This document shows, in pieces, positions 45,845 to 57,801 of a stretch of DNA of 64,000 nt. The notes beneath the pieces are model-generated. The model searched no databases and had not been told where the DNA came from. It saw only the letters and a program-made list of their open reading frames with translations. Position 1 is the first letter of the stretch, and every line of letters begins with the position of its first letter. A program made the translations under genes and the position numbers. Source of the stretch: Gavia stellata (Eukaryota; Chordata; Aves; Gaviiformes; Gaviidae); the NCBI RefSeq assembly GCF_030936135.1, contig NW_026776913.1, forward strand, positions 1,612,001 through 1,676,000, written 5' to 3'.

Positions 45845-46777
45845 TCAGCTGTTGAAAAGTGTCCGTGAAAACCATTTCTTGATGGCATCCTTGAGCTCCT
45901 GGTTCCTCATGCTGTAGATGAGGGGGTTCACTGCTGGAGGCACCACCGAGTACAGAAATGACACCACCAGGTCCAGGGATGGGGAAGAGATGGAGGGGGG
46001 CTTCAGATTGGCAAACACTCCAGTGCTGATAAACAGGGAGACCACGGCCAGGTGAGGGAGGCACGTGGAAAAGGCTTTGTGCCATCCCTGCTCGGAAGGG
46101 ATCCTCAGCACAGCCCTCAAGATCTGCACATAGGACAGCACAATGAAAACAAAACACCCAAAACTGAAACAAACAGTAACCACAATAAGCCCAACTTCCC
46201 TGAGGTAGGAGTCTGAGCAGGAGAGCTTGAGGATCTGTGGGATTTCACAGAAGAACTGGTCCAAGGCATTGCCTTGGCAGAGTGGTAGTGAAAATGTATT
46301 GGCTGTGTGCAGCACAGCATTGAGCAACCCACTGCCCCAGGCAGCTGCTGCCATGTGGACACAAGCTCTGCTGCCCAGGAGGGTCCCGTAGTGCAGGGGT
46401 TTGCAGATGGCAGTGTAGCGGTCATAGGCCATGATGGTGAGAAGAGAAAACTCTGCTGCAATGAAAAAGAGAAACAGAAAGACCTGGGCAGCACATCCTG
46501 AGTAGGAGATGGCCCTGGTATCCCAGAGGGAATTGGCCATGGCTTTGGGGAGAGTGGTGGAGATGGAGCCCAGGTCGATGAAAGAAAGGTTGAGGAGGAA
46601 GAAGTACATGGGGCTGTGGAGGTGGTGGTCGCAGACTATGGCAGTGATGATGAGGCCATTACCCAAGAGGGCAGCCAGGTAGATGCCCAGGAAGAGGCAG
46701 AAGTGCAAGAGCTGCAGCTCCCGTGTGTCTGCGAATGCCAGGAGGAGGAACTGGGTGATAGAGCTGCTGTTGGACAT
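45845..46777 (-). CDS. olfactory receptor, OR14-like (gamma-c), intact
   Basis: Right-copy partner of the OR at 12,921-13,853; 310 residues, uninterrupted. The start is the ATG at 46,777-46,775 of the MSNSSS N-terminus, 23 bases inside the exon defined by the splice acceptor at 46,801. PMYFFL, the paired cysteines, KAFSTC and NPLIYSMRN are all present. The helix-3 end reads MAYDRYTAIC, with threonine where most ORs have isoleucine or valine after DRY. Differences from the left copy cluster in helices 3, 5 and 6 (for example LIVVTVC against LLVVSAC, ISTGVFANLKP against LSTIMFSYLKP). At several of these positions it is closer to the middle OR, so gene conversion or relaxed divergence is possible. 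Confidence 0.92.
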   Translation of the reverse strand: MSNSSSITQFLLLAFADTRELQLLHFCLFLGIYLAALLGNGLIITAIVCDHHLHSPMYFFLLNLSFIDLGSISTTLPKAMANSLWDTRAISYSGCAAQVFLFLFFIAAEFSLLTIMAYDRYTAICKPLHYGTLLGSRACVHMAAAAWGSGLLNAVLHTANTFSLPLCQGNALDQFFCEIPQILKLSCSDSYLREVGLIVVTVCFSFGCFVFIVLSYVQILRAVLRIPSEQGWHKAFSTCLPHLAVVSLFISTGVFANLKPPSISSPSLDLVVSFLYSVVPPAVNPLIYSMRNQELKDAIKKWFSRTLFNS

Positions 46778-46800
46778 TTTCTTCCTCCAGGCATGGGGAC

Positions 46801-46824
46801 CTGTGCAAGGAGAAAAAGGCAGTG
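46801..46824 (-). promoter_or_regulatory. splice acceptor before right OR coding exon
   Basis: Minus strand CTTTTTCTCCTTGCACAG, the same as the left copy. Confidence 0.7.
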
Positions 46825-47749
46825 ACAAGTTGAGAAGGACTTCTCTGATGAAAAACCTATGCCATTTCCCATAGAAATCCCCCTCCCTCAGCTGAATGAG
46901 GACTGAGTCAGCTCATTCCCCAACCCCACCAACTGAGCGACATGGTGCCTCACAGTTTAAAAAAAACTGAGGCACCTACCTGCCATGAAGACATACCTGG
47001 CGCAGTGTCCCCCCAAACAGAAGCTGACCTTCACCCTCCACACCAACTCCTGAGATTTGAGAGCACCACAGGCAGGTGTAGAAATACATAATATGTCTGT
47101 GGTCTGAAAAACTGAAGCAAGGAGAGAAAGGCTGATGGGCATGCAGTGAAGCCGTCCCCTTACCCAGCCGTGCTCTCTACCTCACAGATAGCAACACTGC
47201 AGGGCACTTGTTTTTAGCATATTTGTTGTGTATCGACTGTAGGACACATGCACTGGTCCTACGCTGGAGGTCCAGCTGCTGAGGAGGTGAACAACCCTCT
47301 GCAAATGTCCTCAGAGTGATCTGGAGCTGAGGGCAGCCCTGACCCACACAGCACCCTCTCAACAGCAGAAGCACCCTGCCATTGCACTGGTCTCTCCTTC
47401 CACCCCCAGCTTCTCCCCACAGCGCCGTGGGGAGCTCCCCGGGCAGGCTGAGTGCTGACCCTGGCAGGCGGCAGAGTCCCTGCCCCAGCACCCAGCCCCG
47501 GGGGTGCAGGGACCCTGCTCGGAAGGACAGCCCTGGGCACCCCTGGCTGCACACCCACCTTCACACCCTGCAGCCGTCCCTGGCAGAAGGCAGCCCTCAT
47601 GCCCTGTCCCTCTGATGGTGCAGCAGGGAAGCCCTGCTCTGGAGCACCTCCTGCTCCTCTATACAGGAGTGACATTCCTGGGTACCATGCCAGCTTTACG
47701 AGAGCCCTCCATGAACTGCAGCTGCATTGCCCTGCACCCAGAGACTTAC

Positions 47750-47785
47750 CGTGTCAAGGGCTGTGAAGATTTCTCCTACTTTGCG
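47750..47785 (-). promoter_or_regulatory. candidate 5' noncoding exon end and splice donor, right OR
   Basis: Minus strand CCCTTGACACG followed by GTAAGTCTCTGG; the donor GT is at 47,749-47,748. With the acceptor at 46,801 the intron would be about 0.95 kb. There is a single copy here, whereas the left OR has two. Confidence 0.55.
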
Positions 47786-47999
47786 CTCTCAGCATCCTCC
47801 CCCTCCAGACTGCCTTTAAACCCTTCGCTGCCTCACTCTTCTCCCCTCGGTGCCTGCAGGCAGTGCCCTCAGCCCTGCTGCGCTCTGCAGAGGAGCTGCT
47901 CCTGGGCAGAGCTGTCGCTCAGCAGTGCTGCCCGCTTGCCATGAGCTCCCTCTGTCCCAGGAGCCCGGCACAGCCTCGCAGCAGAGGACCATCTCAAGG

Positions 48000-48700
48000 T
48001 GTTTTAATGACCCCTCGGGTGGGTTTGGTGCCCAGTCCATGAACCTCAGACAGGGAGAGGGAGTTGAAGAAACCTCTCAAGAAGTCAGTGTCTGATGCAA
48101 TCTCCACTGTTTCCTGCAGTGTTAATGGGTCCCACGGAGGGACATTGCTGACAAAGCCTCCCCAGGGGCTGCTTAGAGCAGAAAACTCCAGGCAGTGATG
48201 ACAGGTAGGCAAAGGCAATGTGAAGGAAGAGATTCTCAGTAACCCTGGATGTGTTACCTAAAGGCAAAGGGCCAAGCTCTGACCCCCAGCCCCTGGGAAG
48301 GGAGATCCAGTCCCTCACACATTGCTCAGGGCTCTTCCTGGGGCGGTGTGATGTGGGGATGGGCAATGCCCAGGGCAGGACTACGGTAGGATACCTCCCA
48401 GGCTCCCAGGTGGGGAAGGGGAGGCAATGAGCCCCGAGTGCTGTAAGGACAAGGTGCTTCCTCATGGGTGTCAGTGGCAGAGACAACAGCCACAGCCGAG
48501 GAGGGAAAGAGCTGATCTCTGTTGGGGGCTTTTCCGACTTTCTTCATCCCTCTCTCATCTCCACCATAGGCTGTCCTACGGTCTCCCACACCTGCACCTC
48601 TCTCTGCAGGCTGTAGACATCCACCCTGCTACCCCACCTGGCTCTCACCTGAGCATCTTCCTTTACTGATATCTCTCCATCCTTCCTCGTTGTCCCTTGC
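48000..48700 (+). repeat. recurrent unknown module, copy 7
   Basis: Right-copy partner of 15,310-16,000. Confidence 0.6.
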
Positions 48701-48744
48701 AACACAAAGCCTTGGGTTGATCCAGTCTCCTTCTGGGTGACTTC

Positions 48745-49310
48745 TTATACCACAGCACTGCCCTTCGAGTTACATTTCTCTTTCCTTGTGTCCAGTCTGG
48801 ACCTCTCCAGCTGCACTTTGTGCTATAAGTTCTTTCTCATGCCGCTTCCCCCTACGAAAAAAAGATTCCATCATCCCTGAAACCACCTTTCCAGCAGTCT
48901 CAGGCTAATCCTATACTGCTCTGAGTCTCTCTGTCACTGGGTCAATGCTGCCCAGGTCCCTCAGCCGCCCCATACAGGTCATGTGCACCCGGTCCCGTAC
49001 CCCATCTTGGCAGACCTGCACTCGACACTCTCTAGTTCCTCCTGACTTCTTCAAATTGGGGAGCCACCCTCTGGGACACACCCATGTGTGTGGAGCCACA
49101 CCAGTGCTGAGTCAAGGGGGATGATCTCTCAAGTTGTCTGGGTAGCCCACACTCCTCCTAACACAGCCCCACGTGCAGCTGCCCTTGTTCATAGGGACCG
49201 TACGTAGGGACGTTGTAGGGCGTCCCTCGTAGTGCCCAGGCCCTCCTCCTCAGCTGCTCACGTCCCAGCCTGTCCTGATGTATGGGGTTATTCTCCCCAT
49301 GCCCCCCACC
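48745..49310 (-). mobile_element. degenerate CR1 3' region, minus strand (right copy)
   Basis: Partner of 16,050-16,625, with GGAGCCACACCAGTGCTGAG at 49,096. Confidence 0.6.
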
Positions 49311-49330
49311 ACTGCAGCTCGGATGCAGAA

Positions 49331-51896
49331 ATTTTGAACCATACGACTGTCACAGAGTTCCTTCTCTTGGGCTTCCCCTCCCTCCACCATCAGGAGCGCC
49401 TCATGGCAATCGCTCTCCTGCCTTCGTACCTGGTGATCTTAGGGACAAACCTGCCGATCATTCCCTCGTTCTTGCTGAAAGAGACCTCCACAGTCCCACA
49501 TAACTTTTCCCTCTGTAACCTCTCCAGTTTGGAGGTTTTCATCACCATATCCATCATACCCAAAGCCGTAGAAAACTTGTGCATGGCCAGCAAAGCCATG
49601 TCCTGCCCAGGCTGCTTAACTCAGTGCTACTTCTACTCCCTTCTGGGCTGCATCTTCATGTATGTCCAGCCTTCAAGTCACCACATTTCCTGAAACAAGG
49701 CAGTGGCCCTTCTCAACACAGTGCCAACTCCTTTGCTGAGTCCCTTTATTTTCAGCCTCAGGAACCAGCTGATGGAAGATGCTCTCAAGGCAGGTTTCAA
49801 GAGAAGTGGGATAATCTTCAGAAACCACTTTTCCACCTGAGGAGAGGTGTCGTAAGTGGATTTTGAAAGGGGAGAGGGGTGGGGAGGGCAAACACATGGT
49901 TATGATGCATCTGCAGAAATGAGACCTCTCTTTCTTAGCAGTGTAAGATCTCCTTAATCGAATATCACACCAGACTCTCTTCTGCAACACGTCATCATAA
50001 GACGACCCTACATAGCAATGCCTTTGAAATGACCTACAAGCACTTTACAAACCCTGGTGAATACCACAGTGGCATTTTCTAAGCGTGGAAACCAAGACAG
50101 AAAGCAACAAGCACAGGACTTCATCCCTCCATGGCACACCCAATTCTCAACAAGCTTCACCCTCCTCCAGTTCTCATGCAACTTCGCCTTGCTCCTAAAT
50201 CTGGCTTCCTGATTATTCTGGTGGCAGATCTTTGCTGAACCTCTTAGTCTTTAGAAAATGACAGAAAATAGGTGGAACACAATGAAGAGAACAGTAACAG
50301 CTTGCTTTCTGGACCAAGTGGCACTTACATCTCTGTTAACCTCCTGATCAGAACAAAAGCATGCCTGAAATTCGGTCCAGTTGAACTGTTGAGAATGACC
50401 TCTCTTCTAATTTGGTCCCGAATCTAGAATATTGGTCAGGAATGTAGTTTTGAGTAACAGTGCACCTGTCTCCAGATCACTCACGTTTGGTGAAAGAAAT
50501 GTCCAGTCCTTGACACAATGCTCCCAGAGCCAATACTTCAGCTAATCCAGCACATTCAGTGGAATTAGCTTGTTCAGACATAGACTTTTATAACTTTAAT
50601 GTCTAAAAAGATGAGTTCATTCTCTGGCCTCCTTTGATAGCGGGGAAGGGTCAGCACTCTAGAAGGTGATATCATCTCCTCCTACAGTGGTCTTCAGGAG
50701 AACTGTACTTAGCATAGACTTGGCAGCTTCGTTTTCCCATAGGGAATGCCAAGTGCCCTGAGCCACATACCGGGCAACGCGTGGTCATTTGCAGAAGGGA
50801 GGGACTCTTGCTCAGCGGGGCCCTCCTTTGAAGACATGAGGGTTACAATTGTTCCTTAAAGTCTCTCCAAAATTAAAAGGAAACCTCTCCTCTTCTCTAA
50901 TCCCTGTCACAGTGTTGCCATTTAGTGCCAGTGGCTCTTGGCACAGTGGCAGCTATGAAGAGAGACCATGTGTCTTGGTACAGTCCTGTCCTGCCTGTCT
51001 TCTCATTCCAGCTCCTCTTTCCTTAGATACCCTCTCTGTGTCCTTGACACTGCTGAACCCAGATACAGGCAGCGTGGTGGTCAGTGCAGTCAGAGCTGTG
51101 GGGCATAAGCTAATGGGCACTCACACACCTCAGTGGACAGGCAGAGGTTGGGGCAGAGTGTATGGGGCCAGGGTGCCAAGACATGTCCCTTATGTTCTCA
51201 ACTCTCTTAATCTCTCGCTGTCTCTTTCTCCATCTTGCTCGTATCTTAGGGATCCATCTCAATCCCTCAGCTCTCTCACAGTTGTCTCTCAGCCATCTAC
51301 ATGGGATGTGATTTAGAGCGAGCAGTGAATCTGAGGCACCCTCCCCATGGAAGCACCTTCAGGACCAAGGCACCCCAGTGTAGGTGGGGTGAATGACTGA
51401 GTAAAAGGGCTCCTCCATTCCAGGAGCTCTCTGGGCTGTCCAGGTGACTGCCTCGGCCATCTCTAACTCGCTGTAAAGATATGAAGTTTGAGACAGGGAA
51501 TCATCAGGGACTTGTGCCAAATTGGGGAGCCACCCACTGGGACACACCCATGTGTGTGGAGCCTTCCCATTTGGACTCACACTTGTATCCTACATCTGCA
51601 TCAGAGCTGCAGTCCTGAGGATCCCAACCACCATGGGGAGGCAGAAGGCCTTCTCCACCCGCTCCTCTCACCTCATCGTGGTGACTGTTTTCTATGGCAC
51701 CCTCGTCCTTGTCTATATGACACCCAGGACAGCCTCCCTGAGGCAGCTCCATAAAGTCCTCTCCTTTTTCTACACCATCCTCACGCCCCTGGTCAATCCA
51801 CTCCTCTGCAGCCTGCGGAACAGGGAGGACGAGGGGGCTCTTGGAAATGCACTCAGAAAAACTGTGGCCTGCATTGAGAGCTCATACATGTTGTGA
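49331..51896 (+). pseudogene. olfactory receptor pseudogene, split and missing its middle (right)
   Basis: Partner of 16,636-19,202. The start codon is ATT instead of ATG at 49,331, so initiation is lost. The N-terminal part has no frameshift here and reads through helices 1-3 (FSLCNLSSLEVFITISIIPK) to a stop near 49,693. The DRY region and helices 4-5 are missing, as on the left. The C-terminal part (about 51,564-51,896) has a tyrosine-to-cysteine change in the helix-7 motif (NPLLCSLRN). Shared loss plus private lesions show the gene was already broken before the duplication. Confidence 0.85.
49695..51515. other. noncoding insertion between the right OR pseudogene halves
   Basis: Counterpart of 17,000-18,820. 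Nothing recognised. Confidence 0.55.
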
Positions 51897-51899
51897 TCC

Positions 51900-54800
51900 A
51901 CCAGGAATAAACAGGTGGTGGATCTCTTTTGATCAAGTGGGGACCACTCGTAAGTGCCTCTTTTGTGTACCAGGTATATCTTTAGAAGTGCAGAATCTTG
52001 GGACTGGTTGTGGAATGAGAAGCGGGAGAAGGGAATTTGTGTCTTAAAGAAATATAGGTCTGGTCTTGAAGAGTGTAAAAAACTTGCCTGGCTTTCTTCC
52101 TTCTTTAAAGTAAAGCCAGTTGTGATCCTGCAAGTGGGAGCTGTTGAAATGCCGGACCTGCCCAGGAGTGGGAGGAAACTGACTCTAAGCATGCTGTTTT
52201 CTCTTCTGTCACCCAGCCAGGCTGAGGCGTGGCATTCCTGCATGTCTGGGATTCCTCAGGGCATCTCCCTATTGGCAGGGAGAAGTGGGCAGCTGGATCA
52301 AGCCCTTCCACTGGACATGTCTAAATCCAACTCAGTGAATCCCATCCCTCTTGTTCTCTGGGCTTCCTAGCAGAGGACAACTGTGAAAGCTACTCTGATA
52401 GGTTCAGCCCCTCTGAAAAAAAAAAAAAGTAGATCCTTGCGCAGAGGAAAGATGCACAAGTTGGGTCTCAGTTTCCCCATTTTTTAACACAGAAATCATT
52501 ACTTCCCCCTTCTTTCCTTCTCATATTCTGACTCCCCTCCAACAATGTAATTACTTATTTGTTTCCCACTCTCTGACTTAGATACTGCAAACCGAGTCCT
52601 CCTGTTTTCTTCTTCCTTGCAAAAGAGAGCAAGGTCAGCTCATGGGGCATGACTGAGCACACACACCCCCAGCAGCAGGCTCTCCCCATTTCCTAGGCTG
52701 AGGCAAGCGCACAAGGTGGGAATGTCTCCATCATCTCTGATTTGCGCAAGGGCCTTCAGCCCTGACATACTCCCACAACACACTTACTCCTCCTCCACCC
52801 ACAGACAGAAATTCCTTCCCACTTCCAGGCTCAGGTCTTGGTTGCAAGAATTTGCTGCACTTCAGAAGAGGCCTTGAGCTTCTTGGCTCTTCTTGGTGCT
52901 TAAGGCAATCTTCCGGGCTCCCTCCAGATTTCATGGGGGGACTTCTTGCCTCTAACAAGGACTTTATGACAAGTTTCTATGAAATGTTTGTTTTTCTGTC
53001 ATTCCTGTGTGTGGGAAGAGTAGACACAGAGAAGGAGGATATACACCAAAAGGGATGTGAGTGAAGTGCCAATAAGAACCAGGGGAGCTCCCCCCATGCC
53101 TGTGGCTTCCTGGCAAGGAGTCTGTCCTGAGAAGGGGATCCAGCTTCTGCCACTCTGGAGTGGGGAATGAGCAGTGCTCGTGCCTCCTGGGGGACACAAA
53201 AGATGACTTTTCAAGGGCACCTTTCCTCTGAACTGCTGTAGATTTGTCCTTGAGGATGAGGTCTAATGGCTGACAATGCAAATAGTGATTTAACTGGCAT
53301 TGCCCAGAGTGGCCACCAGAGATGCAAACTGCTATGCTGCAGATAATTATATTTAGGCAGATTAATGTTGGGGGTTTGGTTTGGTGTGGTTTCTACTTTT
53401 TTTTAGCTACTGATACTCTTAGGGAAATCACACAAGCACCTGAAGGATTATTGAAGGTTTTCTGAGAGAAGCCCCAGCAGATTAGCATCTCAAGCAATGG
53501 GGTGCCAGGGGGCAAGGGAAGGATGGTTTGGGCACTGCCCTGGTATTTGGGAAATGGAAATGAGTTCTCCTCTCCTTGACACCCTGCCCTTCTCAGTGAG
53601 GGCTGTGAAAAACTCTGCCAACTAGGTCGGAACTCACAGCCGTGTCAGGGAACTTCTGTCGAACTGCAGGAATGTGGTCCTGACAGCTCAGGCGTTGAGT
53701 TTCCATTGGAGTCCAAACCACGACAATTCACACTGCCTCCGTCTTCACTATGACACTGGGTGTTGTGTGACACAACTCTCCTGGATCTCCAGGCAGGATG
53801 GGCAAAAGTTTGATAGCTGAACCAGAACTTTTCCTCTTCCTGGAAATGTCAATGCCACAGGCTCGAGCCAAGGGGCCCAAGAAACAAAACTTCCCAGAGG
53901 GTCAATTCATGAAAATGTCCCACAGGCTGTGGGACTTCCTCTTGACTGACAGAGAATTTGTGAGTGTAGACAAATTTGTGAGTCTTCACCTATTTTTCCC
54001 TCTCTCTTTGTAACTTGGCTCTCAGCATTTCTGTATTGAATCTGCTTTGCCGCTTTGAAAATGTGTCTTTGAGAAACTAGCTCGGGATATTTTTATTATC
54101 TTTTTTTTAGCCCAAATGAATATGCAGCATTGAAGTGGGTTTCCATATATGGAGCATTTTTGCACAATGTCTGCGCCGAGAGGAGAAATATCTCAGCCTG
54201 CAGTGGGAAAGGAGTGAAGCTGTGGGGGGTAAATGTGCTTCTTCAGACAATATGTGGTATGCATGCAAGAGAAAATGTTGTGAAGGTGAATGGGCATGAA
54301 AGAAATGGAAAACTGCCCATCCAATGGAGCTCTGCAAGAGGAGGATGGAGCCGTACATAACATGGCATGATCCAAGTGGGATCAGCATGGAGAGAAGACT
54401 TTTGTAGGGAAGGTGTTGCAATGGAGTACCTTGACGTCACCCAGCTGAAAAAGAGAGATTGGACAGTGTGCTGAAGTGACGGGCAGAAGTGTCCGGGGCT
54501 AAAAGACCTTGGCTAAGAGAAGGTTGGAGGGATTTGGGTTGCAGAGATTTGAGGTAGTCCTTTCAAGACCTAATCAGGCTAAGCTTTGGAGACAAGTGAA
54601 AACAAGGAAGCTCTCAAGGATGTTTTGGAATGCGTTGTACTATCTTTGCTCTCTCTTATAATTTAAAGATTACAGTATTGCCCTTAAGTAATCCATGCTC
54701 CATATCTTTTTTCTCTGCTTTTTTGAGGAGGGGGAGGTGGAAGAGAAGAATAGTTTCTTTTTTAACCAAAGGCAGCCAACGGGCAGATCCCAGGTTAGCG

Positions 54801-55195
54801 AAAAGGTATAAAGGAAGGGAAAATTTTGATGTGGTGTACACTGGCACAAGAAGATTACCTGCAATTCCGTTCTCTGAAGTCCTAACTGGGTGGCTGAGAG
54901 CCTGGAAGCGCAGAGCTGCCTTCATCTGCCCTGCATTTCAGCATGTAAAATGAAGCTAACTGAGTCATAAAGTTGGTTTTGATTCTCTTCACAGCCTAAG
55001 GCACAGCATGGGGCGGGAGACAGGCAGGACACCTAAAGAGGACTCACACTTCTCTGCACAAAAGCTTAGGTGCTTGCGGGAACCTCAGGAAGCATGGCAT
55101 ACCGATTCCAGGGTTCAACGACCTGGTCAAATGCCTTGTCTCCTTCTCTGTAATGGTGGCATCGATGCGTGGCACTCATGTGCGGACTCTGTACA
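51900..55195. other. unassigned duplicated noncoding DNA (right)
   Basis: Counterpart of 19,203-22,470; 52,620-55,040 also matches 4,090-6,260. About 33 extra bases near 53,168-53,200 are absent from the left copy. Confidence 0.6.
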
Positions 55196-55199
55196 AGGA

Positions 55200-56700
55200 T
55201 CATAGAAACATCAATTCATGGAATGGTTTAGGTTGAAAAAGACATTTAAGATCATCAAGTCCAGCTGTATACCTAACCCTGCTATGTCCACCACTAAACC
55301 ATGTCCCTCAGCGCCTCATCCACAGGTCTTTTAAAAACCTCCAGCGATGCTGACTCAACCACGTCCCATGGCAGCCTGTTCCACTGTCTGAGAACCTTTT
55401 CAGTGAAGAAATTATTCCTAATATTCAGTCTAAACTTCCCCTGGCACAACTTGTGGCTGTTTCCTATTCTCCTATCACTTGTCACTTGGGAGAAGAGACC
55501 AGCACCCACCTCTCTACAGGGGGACAATCACTTCCCTAGTCCTGCCGGCCACACTGTTTCTGATACAAGCCAGCATGCAGTTGGCCATCATAGCAATGTT
55601 GGTCAACATATGAATGTTTCTTTTCCATAGGTATTCAGAGAGATCCTTCTTGTGCTCGGAAGAGGCTGTCCTGCAAGGCCTATCACATTTCCTGAGCTCC
55701 TTCCCCCTTCAGAGCTGCTTCCCACGGCACCACCTGTATAAGTCCCCCCTGTATATCAAAGTCTTCTCCTCTGGAGTCCACCAGCCTGTGCTCTGCTGCT
55801 GGCCTTCCTTTGACACCTGGGACCCCACTATTTCCTTGTTTGCCAGTACCGCCTCCAGGTGAGCATCCCCCTTGTAGCTCTGTTAGGAACTTGTCCCAGG
55901 AGCCTCCAGGCTGCCAGCATCCTGTTGCTTTGCCTGGCCAGGGAATGCCAGGGCACTTACAGTCCCCCACAGGAACCTGCTCCTTAACCTGGAGACTTCC
56001 TCGGCTTGCTGAGAGAGGACTATTGCTGTTTCCTCTCCCTGACCATGTAGGTTATGAGTGCCAAGACCATGTCACCCTTACTGACTTCTCTTCTCATCCT
56101 CACTCACAGAAGCTGGCCCAACCTGTTGCCCATCTCATAGAGGAGGTCCATATATCCTAGCTGCTCCTTCACACAGCGTGCTTTCCCCCGATTCTCGTCC
56201 TCCCTGTCACCTTCTCCATCAGAGCCTGTATCCCTCCACTGCAGCACCCCAGCTCAGCAAGCTGTGCCACCACATCTCATTTAATCCCAAACCATCACAG
56301 TAGCGTGACAAGTCCTGGGGCTTCAGCTCCTCCTGCCTGTGCTCCAGCTCCTCCTGGCCATGCACCTTTGGGCTGCAGCACCTCAGCTGTGGCACCGGGG
56401 TGGAGCGCAGACTTCTCCCAGGGAAACCTGATCACTGATCCTGACCCGAACACCATTGTGCACCGAGCAGTTCGTGCTGTGCTGTGCTGCGTGTACAGCG
56501 TGGCCTCCACACCTGTACTGAGCTGTAGAGACCCCTTGGGCACAGGACAACCTCAGCAGCTCCTTGTCCCAGTGCAGCCTGCGGGCAGCTCCCACTTGGT
56601 ACCGGCCATCATGGCACCTGCATGGCCTTGTCTCTGTCTGACAATGCAGCAGGAAGGTCTCCTGAGAACATCATTTCTGACTGACTGTGGAGAAGAGGAA
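55200..56700 (-). mobile_element. CR1 LINE, minus strand (right copy)
   Basis: Partner of 22,475-23,990. The ORF2 C-terminal frame (55,527-55,294) is still open, with [14 protein letters not shown] and FRLNIRNNFFTE. Confidence 0.75.
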
Positions 56701-56836
56701 TAGAGTCATTTCCTCCTAAGGGAATACAGTATGAGTTTGAATGACCAAAATGGGAGACTGTCTTCTCTGGACGGGCTCTGCATGGCATGCTGCGCATGGC
56801 TGGGAGTCCCATCTGATGCTACACCACCTAGGCGTC

Positions 56837-57457
56837 TGTCGTGGTTTAAGCCCAGCTGGCAACTAAGCACCACACAGCCGCTCACTCACTCCCCCCAGGT
56901 GGGGTGGGGGAGAGAACCAGAAGAGTAAAAGTGAGACAACTCGTGGGCTGAGATAAAAACAGTTTAATAAGTAGAGCAAACAAACACCGCGCGGAGAAGC
57001 AAAGCGAAAGAAGGAATTCATTCACCACTTCCCGTCGGCAGGCATGTGTTCAGCTATCTGCAGGGAAGCAGGGCTCTATCACGCGTAGCGGTTGCTCGGG
57101 AAGACAAGCGCCATTACTCCGAATGTCCCCACCTTCCTTCTTCCTCCCCCAGCTTTACACACTGAGCATGATGTCATATGGTATGGAATATCCCTTTGGT
57201 CAGTTGGGGTCAGCTGTCCCGGCTGTGTTCCCTCCCAACTTCCCGTGCACCCCCAGCCCACTCGCTGGTGGGGTGGGGTGAGGAGCAGAAAAGGCCTTGG
57301 TGCTGTGTGAGCCCTGCTCAGCAGTAACTAAACCATCCCTGCTTTATCAACACTGTTTCCAGCACAAATCCAAAACACAGCCCCATACAATCCAAAACAC
57401 AGCCCCATACTAGCTGCTGTGAAGAAAGTTAAGCCCATCCCAGCCAAAACCAGCACA
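56837..57457 (-). mobile_element. antisense LTR, ERVL-like family, second subfamily
   Basis: A 621-bp LTR in reverse orientation: it begins TGTCGTGGTTTAAGC and ends CCAGCACA, so in its own sense it runs TGTGCTGG to CCACGACA. It shares the start, much of U3 and the last roughly 120 bp with the forward LTR at 57,802-58,383, but the middle is unrelated and longer. Its U3 carries a 22-bp tandem duplication (GTATGGGGCTGTGTTTTGG unit, about 57,363-57,410). The TATA position reads TGTGTAAA, a weakened box. The flanks (GCGTC and AGGAG) do not form a target duplication, so this is not a simple solo-LTR insertion. Confidence 0.85.
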
Positions 57458-57801
57458 AGGAGGAACTCCACTGGTGATGTCCGCTTGTCCCATTCCTCTT
57501 TCTCCATGCAGTGCTGTAGGACCTTCTTTTCCCCACTTGGCAGGAAGGGAACCTGAGGAAGGGCATGCGCTTCTGTGTTTGTTGTACAAAGGAATCGGGA
57601 AGGAGTCACTGCCAGAGACAACATGGCGGTTTTCCCTCCTCTGACTGAATTCACACTTGGCTTAGGGGCTCCATTCCTCGTGAAAGGGCAGGAACAGGTT
57701 ATCTGAGAGGGCCAAACTGCTCTTCTTGGAAGAACCTCCTCTCAGTAGAGAGATGAGTTGCCGCACTGAGGTGCCTATTTCTGTGGAATGAGAGAGAATG
57801 T
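57458..57801. other. 344 bp between the head-to-head LTRs, unassigned
   Basis: Flanks both LTRs and is not seen elsewhere in the window. The last bases before the forward LTR (GGAATGAGAGAGAATG) resemble the sequence just before the 3' LTR (GGAATAAGGGGTGGAGAATG), so part of it could be internal sequence of another ERV copy. No coding frame of note. Confidence 0.4.

Larger units (their letters stand above)
40799..56836 (+). repeat. segmental duplication, right copy
   Basis: Direct-orientation partner of 8,380-24,135. It differs by a 571-bp CR1 insertion (42,022-42,590), the absence of about 120 bp near 41,330, 51 extra bases near 42,775-42,825, the absence of about 260 bp of the tandem duplication in the OR upstream block, and scattered substitutions. 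Its far end is cut by the antisense LTR at 56,837, so the true duplication boundary on this side is not visible. Confidence 0.9.
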
